A stretch of 64,000 nt of DNA, taken from the NCBI GenBank assembly GCA_026874595.1, contig CM049320.1, positions 42,540,714-42,604,713 on the forward strand, in the 5' to 3' direction. This DNA is from Sipunculus nudus. Taxonomy: Eukaryota; Annelida; Sipuncula; Golfingiida; Sipunculidae. Shown here one piece after another: positions 52,092 to 64,000 of the stretch; the first letter of the stretch is position 1; each line of letters starts with the position of its first letter. The notes under the pieces are model-generated. The model ran no database searches, was not told where the DNA came from, and saw nothing but the letters and a program-made list of their open reading frames with translations. Position numbers and translations under genes: made by a program.

Positions 52092-54960
52092 ACCAATGAC
52101 CCCGTACAAAAAAAAGGTCAATGCAGGTGGCGCCACCAATACCTGAATTTCATATATGACTCATGTGACCAACACTGGCAAAAAATTTGGTGATGATAGC
52201 TCCGGCCGTTCCTGAGACTGTCATTTAAGTATGCTTTTTTGGACAAATGACTAAGTTCAAAATCCCGTAACTCGGCCAAAATTCACTAAACTTGAACCAT
52301 TGGAACAAAATTGAGGGAGATGGTATAAAAGATTATTTCTGTGAAATATTGAACAATTAGGCTTGAGTGTTTCGGAGGAGAAGGTTTTAAAGGTTTTTTT
52401 AGCTTTTTCTCTATAAAATTAAGAAAATGCAGAGTTTTTGAGATGGCTATTTTTTCCATTAAATTTCAATAGCTAGCTCCAATCATTTTCAAAATAATCT
52501 AGGTTATCGTACAGAAGACAAATGCCGCCACATCATCGCATTAGCTCACAGGTTCCCTAAAAATTATTACAGATGCATATTGAATGCAAAATTGTAATAT
52601 AGATACATCTCACTGATGGCAAAATCTTGAATTAATTTGACTATGGATACCAATTATTTATAATCCATGTACAGCCGTCTTTATATACCCATAGACAGCT
52701 GTATACCTGTGATTGTAAACATTGCCTGGCATGAGGAATATCTAAAAATCATAAATCTACATTTTTTAAAAGCTTTGAAAAAACATTCTTGTCAATATTA
52801 ACATTAGATAACCTGGAATCTAAATGTCTGAAGGCATGATGTATTAAATGCTGATAAACTGGTGCCAGTCTAGATGTATCTGCTTCACACAGCTAACATA
52901 TATGGTAAAATGACTCAATTCAGCCAAAATTAATTCTTTGCTAACATAAAAGACAATTATTATAAGAATTTTTCAGGGGATTATTCTTGTAAAATATTAA
53001 ACAAATTGGCCTCAGTAGCGTCAGTCAAAAAACGTTTTACAGGTTTATAACTCATATGGGAAAATACAGCAAAATGGCTAAGTTAAGCTTCCCATAACTC
53101 AGCCAAAAATCACTGAACCAAAACCATTTGAACAAACTTGAATTATCAACATCTAAGGATAATTAATGTGCGAGATTTAAGAATTTGGACCAGTGGTTTT
53201 TGAGAAGAAGATCTTTGTCGCCACTGAGCTAAAATGGGCTGTTATGGCATATGACTAAATTCAGCTTCCCATAACTCAGCCAAAAGTCACTGAACTGAGA
53301 CCATTTGAACAAACTTCAGAAAGCACTACCCTAGAATCATTTCTGTGCGATATTAAACTATTTGGCCATATGGTTTCAGAGAAGAAGTTTTTTGTAGCCA
53401 TCAGTATGATACAGGCACTGATGACCCCCGTACAAAAAAGGTCGATGCAGGTGGCGCCACCATTACCTAAATTTCAGATACGTCTCATGTAAACAACATT
53501 GGCATATAATTTGGTGAAGACAAATGCCGCCACATCATCGCATTAGCTCACAGGTTCCCTAATAATATACAACTGTTTATTTGTTAACCTTGCAAAGACC
53601 TTACCTTCACTAACATATTGTCTTGGTTTATTTTGAAGATACAAATCTCACAAATCAACAAACACTTGGCTCATAAGCCTTTTCTGCCTCCCTTTATAAA
53701 ATCAACTGATTATGTAAAAGTCATCCAGGGCTAAGAGTATCAAGCAACTGGTCCAAGCTGGTATCAACTGGCCACAGCCGGCCTAAGCTGGTTGCAAGGA
53801 AGGGCTCAACTGTTCTAGCTTTTGACCCCTGATGGTTGCCCAACAGCCTATATGGGGCATTGAGCTATGCTGACCTCATGATCACTGCCTAATCTGTTTT
53901 CAAACACTGAAAGCCTTTTTCAATTGGCTACACTGCTTTTTTAAAGCTGCATTTACCCAATCTGTTCTTATAAAACTGGCAGTACTCTACCATATAATAT
54001 TTCTTGTAAAGTTTAAACCAATCAGCTTAACAATGTCATCATAAAACAGTTTATAAACTAGACGAATCTATAATTACCTTTTTGCTTGTAAAAACAAATC
54101 AATGTAGGTGGCACCACAAATACCTCAATTTCAGATATGACATATGTGAAAAACATTGGCATTATATTTGGTGATAATAGCTCCAGCGGTTTCTGAGATT
54201 TTAATTTAGTGTGCTTTTTTGGACAAATGACAAAGTTCAACCTCCTGTAACTCCGCCAAAATCTCCGAACGGGAACCATTTGAACAAACTTGAATAATCA
54301 ACATCTGAGGATAATTAATGTGTGAGAATTAAGAATTTAGCCCAGTGGTTTTTGAGAAGAAGATCTTTGCAGCCACGGAGCTCAAATGGGCTGTTATGGC
54401 ATATGACCAAATTCAGCTTCCCATAACTTAGCTAAAAGTCACTGAAAAGAGACCATTTGAACAAACTTCAGTAAGCACTACCCTAGGATCATTTCTGTGC
54501 GATATTAAACATTTTGGCCATATAGTTTCAGAGAAGAAGTTTTTGTAGCCCTCAGTATGATACAGGCACTGATGACCCCGTACAAAAAAGGCCGATGCAG
54601 GTGGCGCCACCAATACCTCAATTTTAGATATGACCTATGTGACCAACATTGGCATAATATTTGGTGATGATAGCTCCAGCCGTTTCTTAGACTAAAATTT
54701 TAATATGCTTTTTTGCACATTTAACAAAGTTCAACCTCCTGTAACTCGGCCAAAAATCTCCTAACTGGAACCATTTGAACAAACTTGAGAAAGATTGTTC
54801 CAGGGATTATTTCTGTGAAATATTGGATAATTTGGCTGGACAGTTTCAGAGAAGAAGATTTTTAAAGCTTTTTCAGCTTTTTCCCTATAAAATCTAAGAA
54901 AATGCAGTTAGAAAAAAAAAAATCCTATATATTTTTTTGGATGACTGATTATTTGCAAAA
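52092..54960. repeat. Complex direct repeats inside the U9 insertion
   Basis: A segment starting with GACCCCGTACAAAAAAGG and holding GGTGGCGCCACC recurs at about 52098, 53424 and 54571, with a partial copy near 54095. A second repeated segment (CCCATAACTCAGCCAAAA type) occurs near 53090, 53270 and 54420. Parts extend over 300 bp. No coding frame is supported. Confidence 0.6.
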
Positions 54961-55009
54961 ATTCGGTGATGCTACCTCCTGCCGTTTTTGAGATAGCTAT
55001 GGTTAACGT

Positions 55010-55062
55010 ACAGACGACGCACGACGCACGACGTACGACGCACGACACACGACGGACGACAT
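55010..55062. repeat. ACGACGCACGACG-type short repeat
   Basis: A run of ACGACGCACGAC variants directly before GACATCGCACCATCGCATAAGC and the right end of the insertion. In my experience such runs next to AGCTCAC motifs are common in bivalve repeats; this is used only as a weak lineage hint. Confidence 0.7.
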
Positions 55063-56739
55063 CGCACCATCGCATAAGCTCACAGGTTCGCTAACAAAAG
55101 GGGCGATGAAGAAATAAAAAATATATGAGGAATCTTTGGCCTTTGCTTTTGCATGTACCTTTACCGATCGTATTACCTATTTTATCCAACAGAACATCAG
55201 TGTTATCGGGATCCAATTTTTATCACAAAAGATATACGAGGAAACATATATGACGATTATTTCAAATTAGACAGGAAAAATAATGGTTTCATTTTTGCTG
55301 AGAACTAAATAGCATGCAAGGAACTTAGAAAAGATATATGAGATTTATTCCAAAATCAAACTGAAGAACGCTCAGCCATTGTTTGGCGTAACAGTCCGTC
55401 TTCATTTTGCTTGAAAAAATTAGCAAATTAGCTTATTCGATTCCAGTATCTTTGAAGATATAACATCCGAAATAGTCGCAAGAAAAGGGTGTCAAGAGAT
55501 GTTAATGTTGGGTGGGACAACCGGCGGTTAAAGCGAATGAAATCTGATCAAATGTTCCTAATAAAGAAAGGTGGTCCTTGAAGGCGGAATAAATCGTAGT
55601 AAAAATTAGGATTTTCCACTGCAGCAGTGTGGCTTACAATTTTGGGGCGATTTAACACGCGCAATAAAAAGTCAAAACCCATCATTTATCGAAAGCACGT
55701 GTGACGTCATATTCTTTACAATTCAGCACAAAACACAAATCCTGTTTTCATGTCATTTGTGGTGGTCTTTTTTCGTTGTCTGTCAGATAGTTATAAGTCT
55801 ATCACAGATTAATATGATCATATAATTTTCATTCCATAAAAAATGTAACTATGTACAACAGTTTAAGACAGATACAAACATTGTAAAAAAGCAGTATTCC
55901 AACCAGTCCTGATATAAAGTTTTATTTAAATCAGCTATCAGTTCTTCAGAAATGTCACTGACCTTTTGCTTGATTTCGCTAGAACTTATCTGTTTGTCAG
56001 TAGAATGACGCACTGAAGCTCCGGTATTTATAAACATTCTTGTAACTGAAACATAGGTTTTCAAATACCTGCAGGTATGTTTTTTGTTTAATTTTTGATA
56101 TAAAGTGAGTGGCGTGCTTTTGTTTTTTTTATGTTTGCGACAGTTTATCAGTTAATTTAATAATAACAAATAACAACCGTCTGAAAGCTTTAGTTGGAAT
56201 ATCATCTGTTTCTCACTTTATTGGAAAATTGTAATAATGTATATAACATATACCCTTTACTGGTTAACACACGACCAGAAATGTGGTCAATAATGAGTAA
56301 GAATTCCAAACAGAACTCAATCATTTTTTCATCAGTATTATTTATAATGGGATACCACAAGTTGGCTTTGTACTTTGATCATGGCCCGTTGTACTACATA
56401 TTGCACAAGTGCAAGGTTATCGACACAGCATACATTTGATGGACCACAAAAGCGATTATTCAAAACATTATTACAGCAAATGTGCTAGTTTAATTTTTTT
56501 AAGTAAGTGGTTTTTTTAAAACTATGTACTTTAATAGACCAATTAACTTTTTTACCCTTGTTTACTACTTAAAACATTTCCCCGGAAATGCCATTTACCT
56601 TTGATCAATTTAATTTACCTAGGTATGATGGAGCAACCTAAATCTCATTATGATGCGCCCTTATGTTTCCGTTTTAGACGGCCTAAATAAATACAGAAAT
56701 TAAGTGAGTTTCCCACCAGTAGGTACATTGATTATTCTC

Positions 56740-57400
56740 AAACATGAAACTATCTAACATGGATTCTTTTTCTGTTGGTCAAGCTGCTTTCGTCACTCAG
56801 CTCTTGGATATTTGTTTTATCCTGACACCAGGTATGTGTATTTACCACTGGGAATTTTTTTACGGCAACTCGACTATCCAAATTCTCTGCTTCAAAGACT
56901 TAAGAGGGTACAGAACTGTGTTACAATGATTCTGACTTGCAGTCGTAAACAGTCGGCGTATAAAGTTCAAATGTTGCCATGCTTGTATCCAAAGCTCACT
57001 TCAAATCGCCCCTGCTTACTTGCAAGACATAATCCAGTCATATGTGCCAAATCGTAGCCAGACATCAAGAACTCCTTCATGTTCCAGTAACAAAGTCATC
57101 ATTTATTGTTCCGAGAGCCTTCAGCGCCGCGGGACCAGATTTGTGGAACATTCTCCAGCTCGAACTCAGACGAACTGATAAACTTAAATCATTTTTATTC
57201 AAGGAATAGTATGATTACTCATGATGATCACATTGTTTTTCTTATTGATAATGAACTAATTTCAGTAAAATATGTTTTGTATAATTTAAATCTGGTTAAT
57301 ATTATCTCTTTTATCTCACAACTACTTTTCATGTATCATTGAATTTTAAATAGCGATCTAGAGCACAATTTGTAAATAGACGCTTAATAAAAATTAATTA
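56740..57400 (+). mobile_element. Decayed LINE 3' fragment, copy in U9
   Basis: Pieces of the same reverse-transcriptase C-terminal region are split over frames: a LLQRLKRVQNC piece near 56890 and an SFLFKE-like end near 57190. It is homologous in position to the copies in U7, U8 and U10. No intact domain remains. Confidence 0.55.
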
Positions 57401-58795
57401 TTTTTACAATTATTGTATCATCGGGAATTTTTTTTGCACAAATGTAGACCTTGGATAGCTTTATAACATACAAGAAAAAATCGTGTAGCCCCCTGCAACC
57501 TTTTTTCCATAGCGTTCATCCGTTCATCTTCCTTGGGATAAAATCACTCATATCTCTGCAGTGAATGGACTTATCCACCTAAACTTTTGCATGGTTTGAT
57601 GTATCCTCCTGAAATTGTGCATGTGTATACATCTCACATAGCTTTTTATCATACACAACATTGGTGGCGCCACCTGCAACCATTTTCCTCAGCGTTCGTC
57701 TGGTTGTCTGTTATGGGACAAAATCACTCATATCTCGGCAGGAGTTTGACTTACCTGCCTAAAATGTTGCATGTATATACATCTTGGACAGCTTTCTGGC
57801 TTTTGTGGCAGTAGGCGCTACCAACTTTTACGTTCAGGCTGCAGACATCCAGGCTTATATCTCAGGAGTTTTTGACGTATCCTCCTGACATTTTGCACGT
57901 GAATAGATCTCACAAAGCTCTTTATCATACGCAAATTGGTGGCGCCACCTGCAACCATTTTTGCACAGCGTCCGTCTGTTTGTCTGCCATGGGATAAAAT
58001 CACTCATATCTCGGAAGTGGTTTGACTTATTTGCCTAAAATTTTGCATTTGTTTACAACTTGGAGCACTTTCTGGATTTTGTGACAGGTGGCGCCACCTA
58101 CATACACATTTCGGCTGCAGACATATTGCTACATGTTGCTAATATGCAACACTCCTCTCTCTATTTCCCCTTACCACTCAATCCATGCCCCACTTCACCA
58201 GTCCCACTTTCGTTGGATACACGTATTCGCTTGTCGACTACCCATATTCTAGTCATTATTATTATTATTTTGTTAACTGGCTAAAGTTAGGCCAAAATAG
58301 CGTTTGGGATCTTCCGTCAGCTCTACTCGAATCGTTACTATCCAAACAGAAGAAAATAACAGATACAAACATTCTCTCATGTCAGTGTGGGCAACACGCT
58401 GCTACATGTTTGATGAAACCCTGATTATCGCTACTCTTGACCCTTATCAGTAAATAAAAATCCAGCAATCTAGAAGGGAGAAATGCAACAGTTAACTTTG
58501 CCTAAGTAACGTGTATCATACTTATATCCCGTAAAATGCACTTTCCAGGAAACCTAATACTCGTCCCTCTGTTTCCTTTGAAGATTGATAGACTGCAATC
58601 TGAAAGGGATTCATTCATTAGTTCAGTTTGCAAGAAACATCCTCACTCGTATTCATGTTCCGCAAGGATCACTTGTTTGAAGGGGCATATATGTTCTTTG
58701 GGATACAAGGAAATGATATGAAAAGGAACATAAACACACGGCAACATAATGAGTATAAATTTTGTTTATTGGTAAAAAAATTACTCAGGAGCCAG

Positions 58796-60166
58796 CTAAG
58801 CTTCACATGTCTCGTCAACCACCACTTCATAAAGCTGAAAAGATAGAACAATTTATGCTTTTGCTTTTCTTGTATCTTTTTCTTTTAGATAGATATATTC
58901 ATATCGAAACGGGTCATAGTTGTGTATCACAGTAACCAGAAAATGAGATGTCTATAACATGTCGTGAACGTTTTGTGCTATTTAATTCACCCGCGTCCAT
59001 TGCGGGTAATGTAACCAGTTGGATATTATATGCTAATATGTTTTAGCATATTTATCAATATGTTTTGAAGGCAGATGTTGCTAGTTACTGTGACTGTTAA
59101 AGCCATGTGCTAATATAGATTAGGGTGTTTGACTTACTGCATTCCAGGACTCCAACCACTCGCTCTTACCAACTGCACCCTTTCCTATAAACAGAAATAG
59201 TAAGAACTTATAATTTCCTATAATATTTTGAAACTCAAATTGCGGAAGAGAAAAATTGTTTGCATTGTCCTTACACATTATATATATATATATATTTCAC
59301 CATAGATTGTTACATCGGCATCTTGTTTATTGTATCAGATTATTATCGCTCACCTTCGGGGTCAATGACTGTTTCCCAAAGGGCTGCGACATCCGCATCC
59401 TCGATTACATCAGGGTCCCCAAGGCCTAGAGTAGCGATAACATCAAAAGCAGCATCTCCTTCAGCCTCACACAGGCCGGTGGCCGTGGTGAACACAGGAA
59501 CGAAAGTGGCCCTATCCACGGTGCCATCTGAAATGAAAGTATATTTGTCATCAAAGGAAGCGTTACACAAGCTTGTCAAAATCTTGATTCTCGTGATGCA
59601 TACATATAACTTGTACCCAGTTTGGCAAGATGAAATTTTCTTAATGATTTGGTCTAAGAGAAAGTGTGCTGGCTTCCCACATGGTACCCAGATTTATTAA
59701 TTTTGCACTCACTTTCATTCTTGGTACTATTGATCAAACTCTCTAGTTCACTTCTCTCCATCAGATTATTTCCATTCAGGTCAATCACACAGAAGCCATT
59801 GCATCCTGTCTCGTTGTTTCTGTTGTTTGTTGAGCCAGCACAATCATCACAGTTGAAAACACTATTGAACAAAGAATATAATACATTATATCACTACTGA
59901 CAAAGGTATGCCCAAAATTTATATATTTTTCCTTTTCCTGTGTGCGATTGGAATAAGAATAATATTGAATATCACAATCAAGTAAAAATATTGGTTTCGA
60001 TAAAAACCTGATATGTTAACATATATATATTAAGAATTTACCAAACGAATATAGATAAATACCAACAGAGAAATTGCTAATTGCAAAAATAGAATGGTAC
60101 ATACTCCTGACAAAAGACAGGGCTCAGAACACACACAAGAATAGCGACAATTACGGCAGACTTCAT
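58796..60166 (-). CDS. Secreted EF-hand protein, array copy G10
   Basis: Coding exons 60105-60166, 59713-59861, 59354-59527, 59138-59184, 58796-58834. AATAAA at 58765-58770. Replacements relative to G1: Phe9 to Ile and Val14 to Leu in the signal peptide, Ala30 to Gly, Gly66 to Ser. The last keeps the N65 sequon (now N-S-T). The acceptor of the fourth coding exon is TTATAG. The intronic AT run is short. The frame is whole. Confidence 0.87.
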
Positions 60167-60578
60167 GGTGCGAAGGTCCTATTTACGAATAGCTGGTTTC
60201 TCCTACAAGTAAATCAAAAGAAAAATATTTTTACGTTAACTTTCATGATTTTCTTTATAACAGATATAAAAATGTTACCTCGATATGTTAATGAAAGAAG
60301 TTCTCAACTTAAGAAACGTATGGGAAATGTTTTTAGGAAATATTTATCACAGACAAACGCTTTCATCAATATAATTTATTTAGGGTTTAAAGACTATATG
60401 TAATTGGAGACTACAATGTATTATGACATCTAAGAATAAGTACTCATTTAATGAAATAGAGAAATGTATTAAAAGAAATTTCATAAGGGTTTAATGAACA
60501 ATGAGGTATAATAGTCCCCTCTTATTAAAATACAGTAACGCTGGAATTGGTCCAATAGCTTGTCAAGAGCATACTTAC

Positions 60579-60717
60579 TGTTGCTGATATGCAGATATAT
60601 TCCCGATGTGTCACTTTGAAGACTCGGGTGCTATATATAAGCAGAACGCGGTAATTGGGATGAGCTAAGGGTGGGAACATCCAGATGAGACATCACGGAT
60701 ATGCGCACGTGTAAGTC
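60579..60717 (-). promoter_or_regulatory. G10 promoter and non-coding exon 1
   Basis: TATA box at 60632-60639, CACGTG at 60706-60711, non-coding exon ending at 60579 before GTAAGT. Confidence 0.68.
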
Positions 60718-63279
60718 GGTCCCATTAGGGGATAAGATGACATGAACGATAAACAAGCTGGGAAAGGACGGCTGAAATACTTTGCTTAACATGGTTCGGT
60801 AATATTAATATTTGTCATCAATTACAGCATTTTATAATGGGCAACAGAATATTAGCTGATTTGTAATAAAGTCCAAAGTATAAACCTCCATGATGAATGT
60901 CGATACTGGTGCCTTACAGTTCTGTTCGGATTAGTAGTCTCTAACATTTATATACAAATATACAAATATGAATAAGTACATATATTAGACAGCAGAATGA
61001 ATGTCATTCCAAAAGGATCAATGAATATGGAAGCACAGATTTCTCAATGGATATACAAAATTAAGTACTCTGAAAATCTGAAGATTTTTCTGGCGAGTAA
61101 AAACGTGAAGATATGTAGTAACTGGGAACACGTGTCCAAAAACGTGCATATGTACTTATTTGATGTCAGTGACCTAGTGACCTCAGCACTGTCCAATATG
61201 GAGATAAGTATAAGGGAACGGCCGGGTCGGGTTTGAACAAATTCCATTTTGGTGGTAGCTCACGTTGATATATGGACACTGTTTGGCTTAGGCGCGCATT
61301 TATTATTTATAGCTATCACAAAGGCTATCTTACTTTGTCATATAAATAAGGATTGACTTTACTCATTATGCATGTCATAACAACTTCAAGATTTCCTACA
61401 GGTAATGGCAATCGTAGTAAACCCTTTTCCAAGAGACTTCAAGTAACAGGAAAAGAGCTATAAAACATTGTTATTTTCGATTGAAAATATCTTGATTAAA
61501 ACAAGCGACCCCGTCGGTCCCTAAGGCCTGGTGTATGGAGGCCAGGAATAATCCATTTTTGAAGCAAGAAAATTTAATGATGATTTCAAGGAGTGATTGA
61601 CTGGGAATGCAGGTAATTTAGTATATAATTTGTGCTTATCTGCTAGCCAATAGTGTATGTGACAGAGTCTAATGGACAATGGGCGAGATATGTGTGTGCA
61701 TGGGGAAAAAGCAGCCAGATATGACCTCGGGTTAATGCTTTAGGTTCCTTTGCACCATTTGTGTAACGATTCAGTCCCATATTTTAGTTAACTAAAGATG
61801 ACACCGTCACTTGATAATGTTCAAAATTCCAGGTTAACAGGTGTTACCTTTACGAAAAAAAATGACAAATAACAAAACGGGCGACGAAGAAATAAAAAAT
61901 ATATGAGGAATTTTTGGCTTTCGCTTTTGCATGTACCTTTACACATTCGTATAACCTGTTTTATCCAACGGTAAACATCAGTGTTTGCGGGAATCAATTT
62001 TTCCTCACAAAAGATATACGAGGAAACATTTATGACGATTATTTCAAGTTAGACCGGAAAAATCATGGTTTCATTTTTGCTGTGAACTGAATAGCATACA
62101 AGAAAACATAACTAAGAAAAGATATATGAGATTTATTCCAAAATCAAACTGAAACATGAAGAACGCTCAGCAATTGTTTGGCGTTACAGTCCGTCTTCAT
62201 TTTGCTTGAAAAAAAAATCACCTTATCCGATTCCAGTATCTTTGAAGATATAACATCCGAAATAGTCGCAATAAAAGGCCGTTAAGTAATGTTAATGTTG
62301 GACAACCGACGGTTAAAGCGAATGAAATCTGATAAAATGTTCCTAATAAAGAAAGGTGGTCTTTGAAAGCGGAAAAGATCATAGCAAAAATTAGGATTTT
62401 CCACTGGAAAACTGTGGCTCACAATATTGTGGCGATTTAACACGCGCAATAAAAAGTCAAAACCCATCATTTATCGAAAGCACGTATGACGTCATATTCT
62501 TTACAATTCGGCACAAAACACAAATCCAGTTTTCATTTTATTTGTGGTCTTTTTTCGTTGTCCGTCAGTGTGACAGTTATAAGTCTATCACACATGATTT
62601 ATGATCATTTAATTTATATTCAGTAAAAAATATTACTATGTACAACATTAACACCTTAGAATTTTTAGACAGATACAAACATTGTAAAAAAGCAGTATTC
62701 CAACCAGTCCTGATAAAAAGTTTTATTTGAGTCAGCTATCAGTTCTTCAGAAATGTCACTGACCTTTTGCTTGATTTCACTACAACTTATCTGTTTGTCA
62801 GTACAATGACACACTGAAGCTCCGGTATTTATAAACATTCTTGTAATTAAAACATAGGTTTTCAAATACCTGCTGGTATGTTTTTTGTTTTATTTTTTAT
62901 ATAAAGTGAGTGGCGTGCTTTTGTTTTTTTAAGTCTGCGACAGTTACTAAGTTAATTTTATAACAACAAATAACAACCGTCTGAAAGTCTGATTATTCAA
63001 AACATTATTACAGCAAATGTGCTCGTTTAATTGTTTTGAGTAAGTGATTTTGTTAAAACTATGTACTTTAATAGACCAATTACGTTTTTTCATGATACTC
63101 TTGTTTCCTACTTAAAACATTTCCCCGGAAATGCCATTTACCTTTGTACACTTTAATATACCTATGTATGATGGAGCAACCTATATCTCATTATGATGGG
63201 CCCTTATGTTTCCGTTTTAGACGGCATAAATAAATACAGCAATTAAGTGAGTTTCCTAGATGTAGGTACATGGATTACT

Positions 63280-63935
63280 ATCTAACATGGATACCTTTTC
63301 TGTTGGTCAAGCTACTTTCGTCATTCAGCTCTTGGATATTTGTTTTATCCTGACACCAGATATTTGTATTTACCACTGCAAATTTGTTTATGGCAACTCG
63401 ACTATCCAAATCCTCTGCTTTAAAGACTTACGAGGGTACAGAACTATGCTGCAATGATTCTGACTGGTAGTCGTAAACAGTCGGCGTATAAAGTTTAAAT
63501 GTGCCATGCTTGTATTCAAAGCTCAACATCAAATCGCCCCTGCTTACTTGCAAGACCTAATCCAGTCATATGTGCAAAATCGTCACCTGACATCAAGAAC
63601 TCCTTCATGTTCCAATAACAAAATTATCACTTATTGCCCCGAGAGCCTTCAGCGTCGCGGTACCAGATGTGTGGAACATTCTTCAGATCGAACTCAGACG
63701 AACTGATAAACTTAAGATATTTTTGATCAAGGAATAGTATGATTAATTGTGATGAACACTATGTTTTTCCTATTGATAATGACCTAATTTCAGTACAATA
63801 TGTTCTGCATAATTTAAATCCAGTTAATATTATCTCTTTTTTCTCACTACTTTTTTACATCTCTCACTGTATTTTAAATAGCAATCTATAGCACAATTTG
63901 TAAATAGACGCTTAATAAAATTAATTATTTTACAA
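63280..63935 (+). mobile_element. Decayed LINE 3' fragment, copy in U10
   Basis: The frame at 63506-63706 begins MLVFKAQHQIAPAYLQDL, matching the LINE reverse-transcriptase C-terminal pattern, then shifts out of frame. Same position within the unit as in U7-U9. Confidence 0.58.
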
Positions 63936-64000
63936 TTATTGAATACGCGCCAAAACAAAGTTTTACGGATACTATGTTTTTGACCGAGTTCCGCCGCCGC

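Larger units (their letters stand above)
50985..55091. mobile_element. 4.1-kb inserted block with 11-bp inverted ends
   Basis: Sequence shared with U8 stops after AACAAATAACAA near 50968 and resumes at GGGCGATGAAG near 55100. The block begins near GCGAACCTGTG (50985-50995) and ends with its exact inverse CACAGGTTCGC (55081-55091). TAACAA occurs on both outer sides and may be a target duplication. Inside are several families of imperfect repeats and no credible transposase frame. Similar ends (CTCACAGGTTCCCTAA) occur internally near 52545 and 53548, so it may be a nest of related elements. Confidence 0.55.
47516..58435. repeat. Tandem unit U9, 10920 bp
   Basis: Diverged unit, closest to U8. 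49822-50970 is spacer with open stretches shared with U8 but no assignable gene. A block of about 4.1 kb (50985-55091) interrupts the sequence upstream of the EF-hand relic (55190-55400). A minus-strand conserved open stretch is at 55849-56064. The LINE fragment is at about 56740-57400, followed by satellite of the right-arm type (57420-58250). Confidence 0.85.
58436..64000. repeat. Tandem unit U10, cut by the window end
   Basis: 60718-61860 is spacer without a supported gene. The EF-hand relic is near 61970-62190, a conserved minus-strand open stretch at 62665-62865, the LINE fragment at about 63280-63935, and the start of the fold-back type arm from about 63938 to the end. A further unit probably follows outside the window. 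Confidence 0.82.

Noticed and set aside
1-64000. CRISPR, tRNA, rRNA, bacterial operon or prophage features
   Set aside because: None seen. The regular repeats are unit duplications and satellites, not spacer arrays, and all supported genes are spliced.

Overview
This is a eukaryotic, animal-type genomic window. It has spliced genes with GT-AG introns, TATA promoters, AATAAA signals, a decayed LINE fragment, satellites and microsatellites. No bacterial features are present: no operons, rRNA, tRNA or CRISPR. The style of the repeats suggests a marine invertebrate, and a bivalve mollusc is my best guess (for example the GACGGACGAC-type run near 55.0 kb that ends in an AGCTCACAGGTTCGC-like motif). 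That assignment is inference, not proof.

The window is essentially one tandem array. A unit carrying one small minus-strand gene is repeated ten times (U1 1-5617, U2 5618-8244, U3 8245-13863, U4 13864-19482, U5 19483-25099, U6 25100-30855, U7 30856-38136, U8 38137-47515, U9 47516-58435, U10 58436-64000, the last one cut by the window end). By hand-splicing I get the same model for all ten copies: a short non-coding first exon behind a TATA box, then five coding exons of 62, 149, 174, 47 and 39 nt. They give a protein of 156 residues with an N-terminal signal peptide, six cysteines in the mature part, three N-glycosylation sequons and a four-EF-hand layout in which the first and last loops look able to bind calcium. 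No copy has a stop or frameshift in the coding exons, and the proteins differ at 0-4 positions, although the spacers have diverged strongly. The likely product is a secreted calcium-binding protein made at high gene dosage. Its biological role cannot be read from the sequence.

Units 1-6 are compact (about 5.6 kb, U2 only 2.6 kb) and very similar. U3 and U4 appear identical, down to the length of a microsatellite. U2 has lost its promoter and first exon in a 3.0-kb deletion. Units 7-10 are more diverged and longer (7.3-10.9 kb), because their spacers keep a LINE 3' fragment and hold further insertions: a 3.4-kb fold-back element with a 280-bp satellite in U8 (43917-47335), and a 4.1-kb repeat-rich block flanked by 11-bp inverted repeats in U9 (50985-55091).

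Spacers from left to right hold: the gene's proximal promoter; a purine/pyrimidine-rich low-information stretch; a plus-strand relic of a second EF-hand coding sequence; a conserved open stretch on the minus strand; the LINE fragment (or its deletion scar); a satellite with GGTGGCGCCACC palindromes; and the 3' flank of the next gene. The non-array open reading frames are mostly translations of the satellite, of the (AT)n microsatellite, or of the opposite strand of exons.
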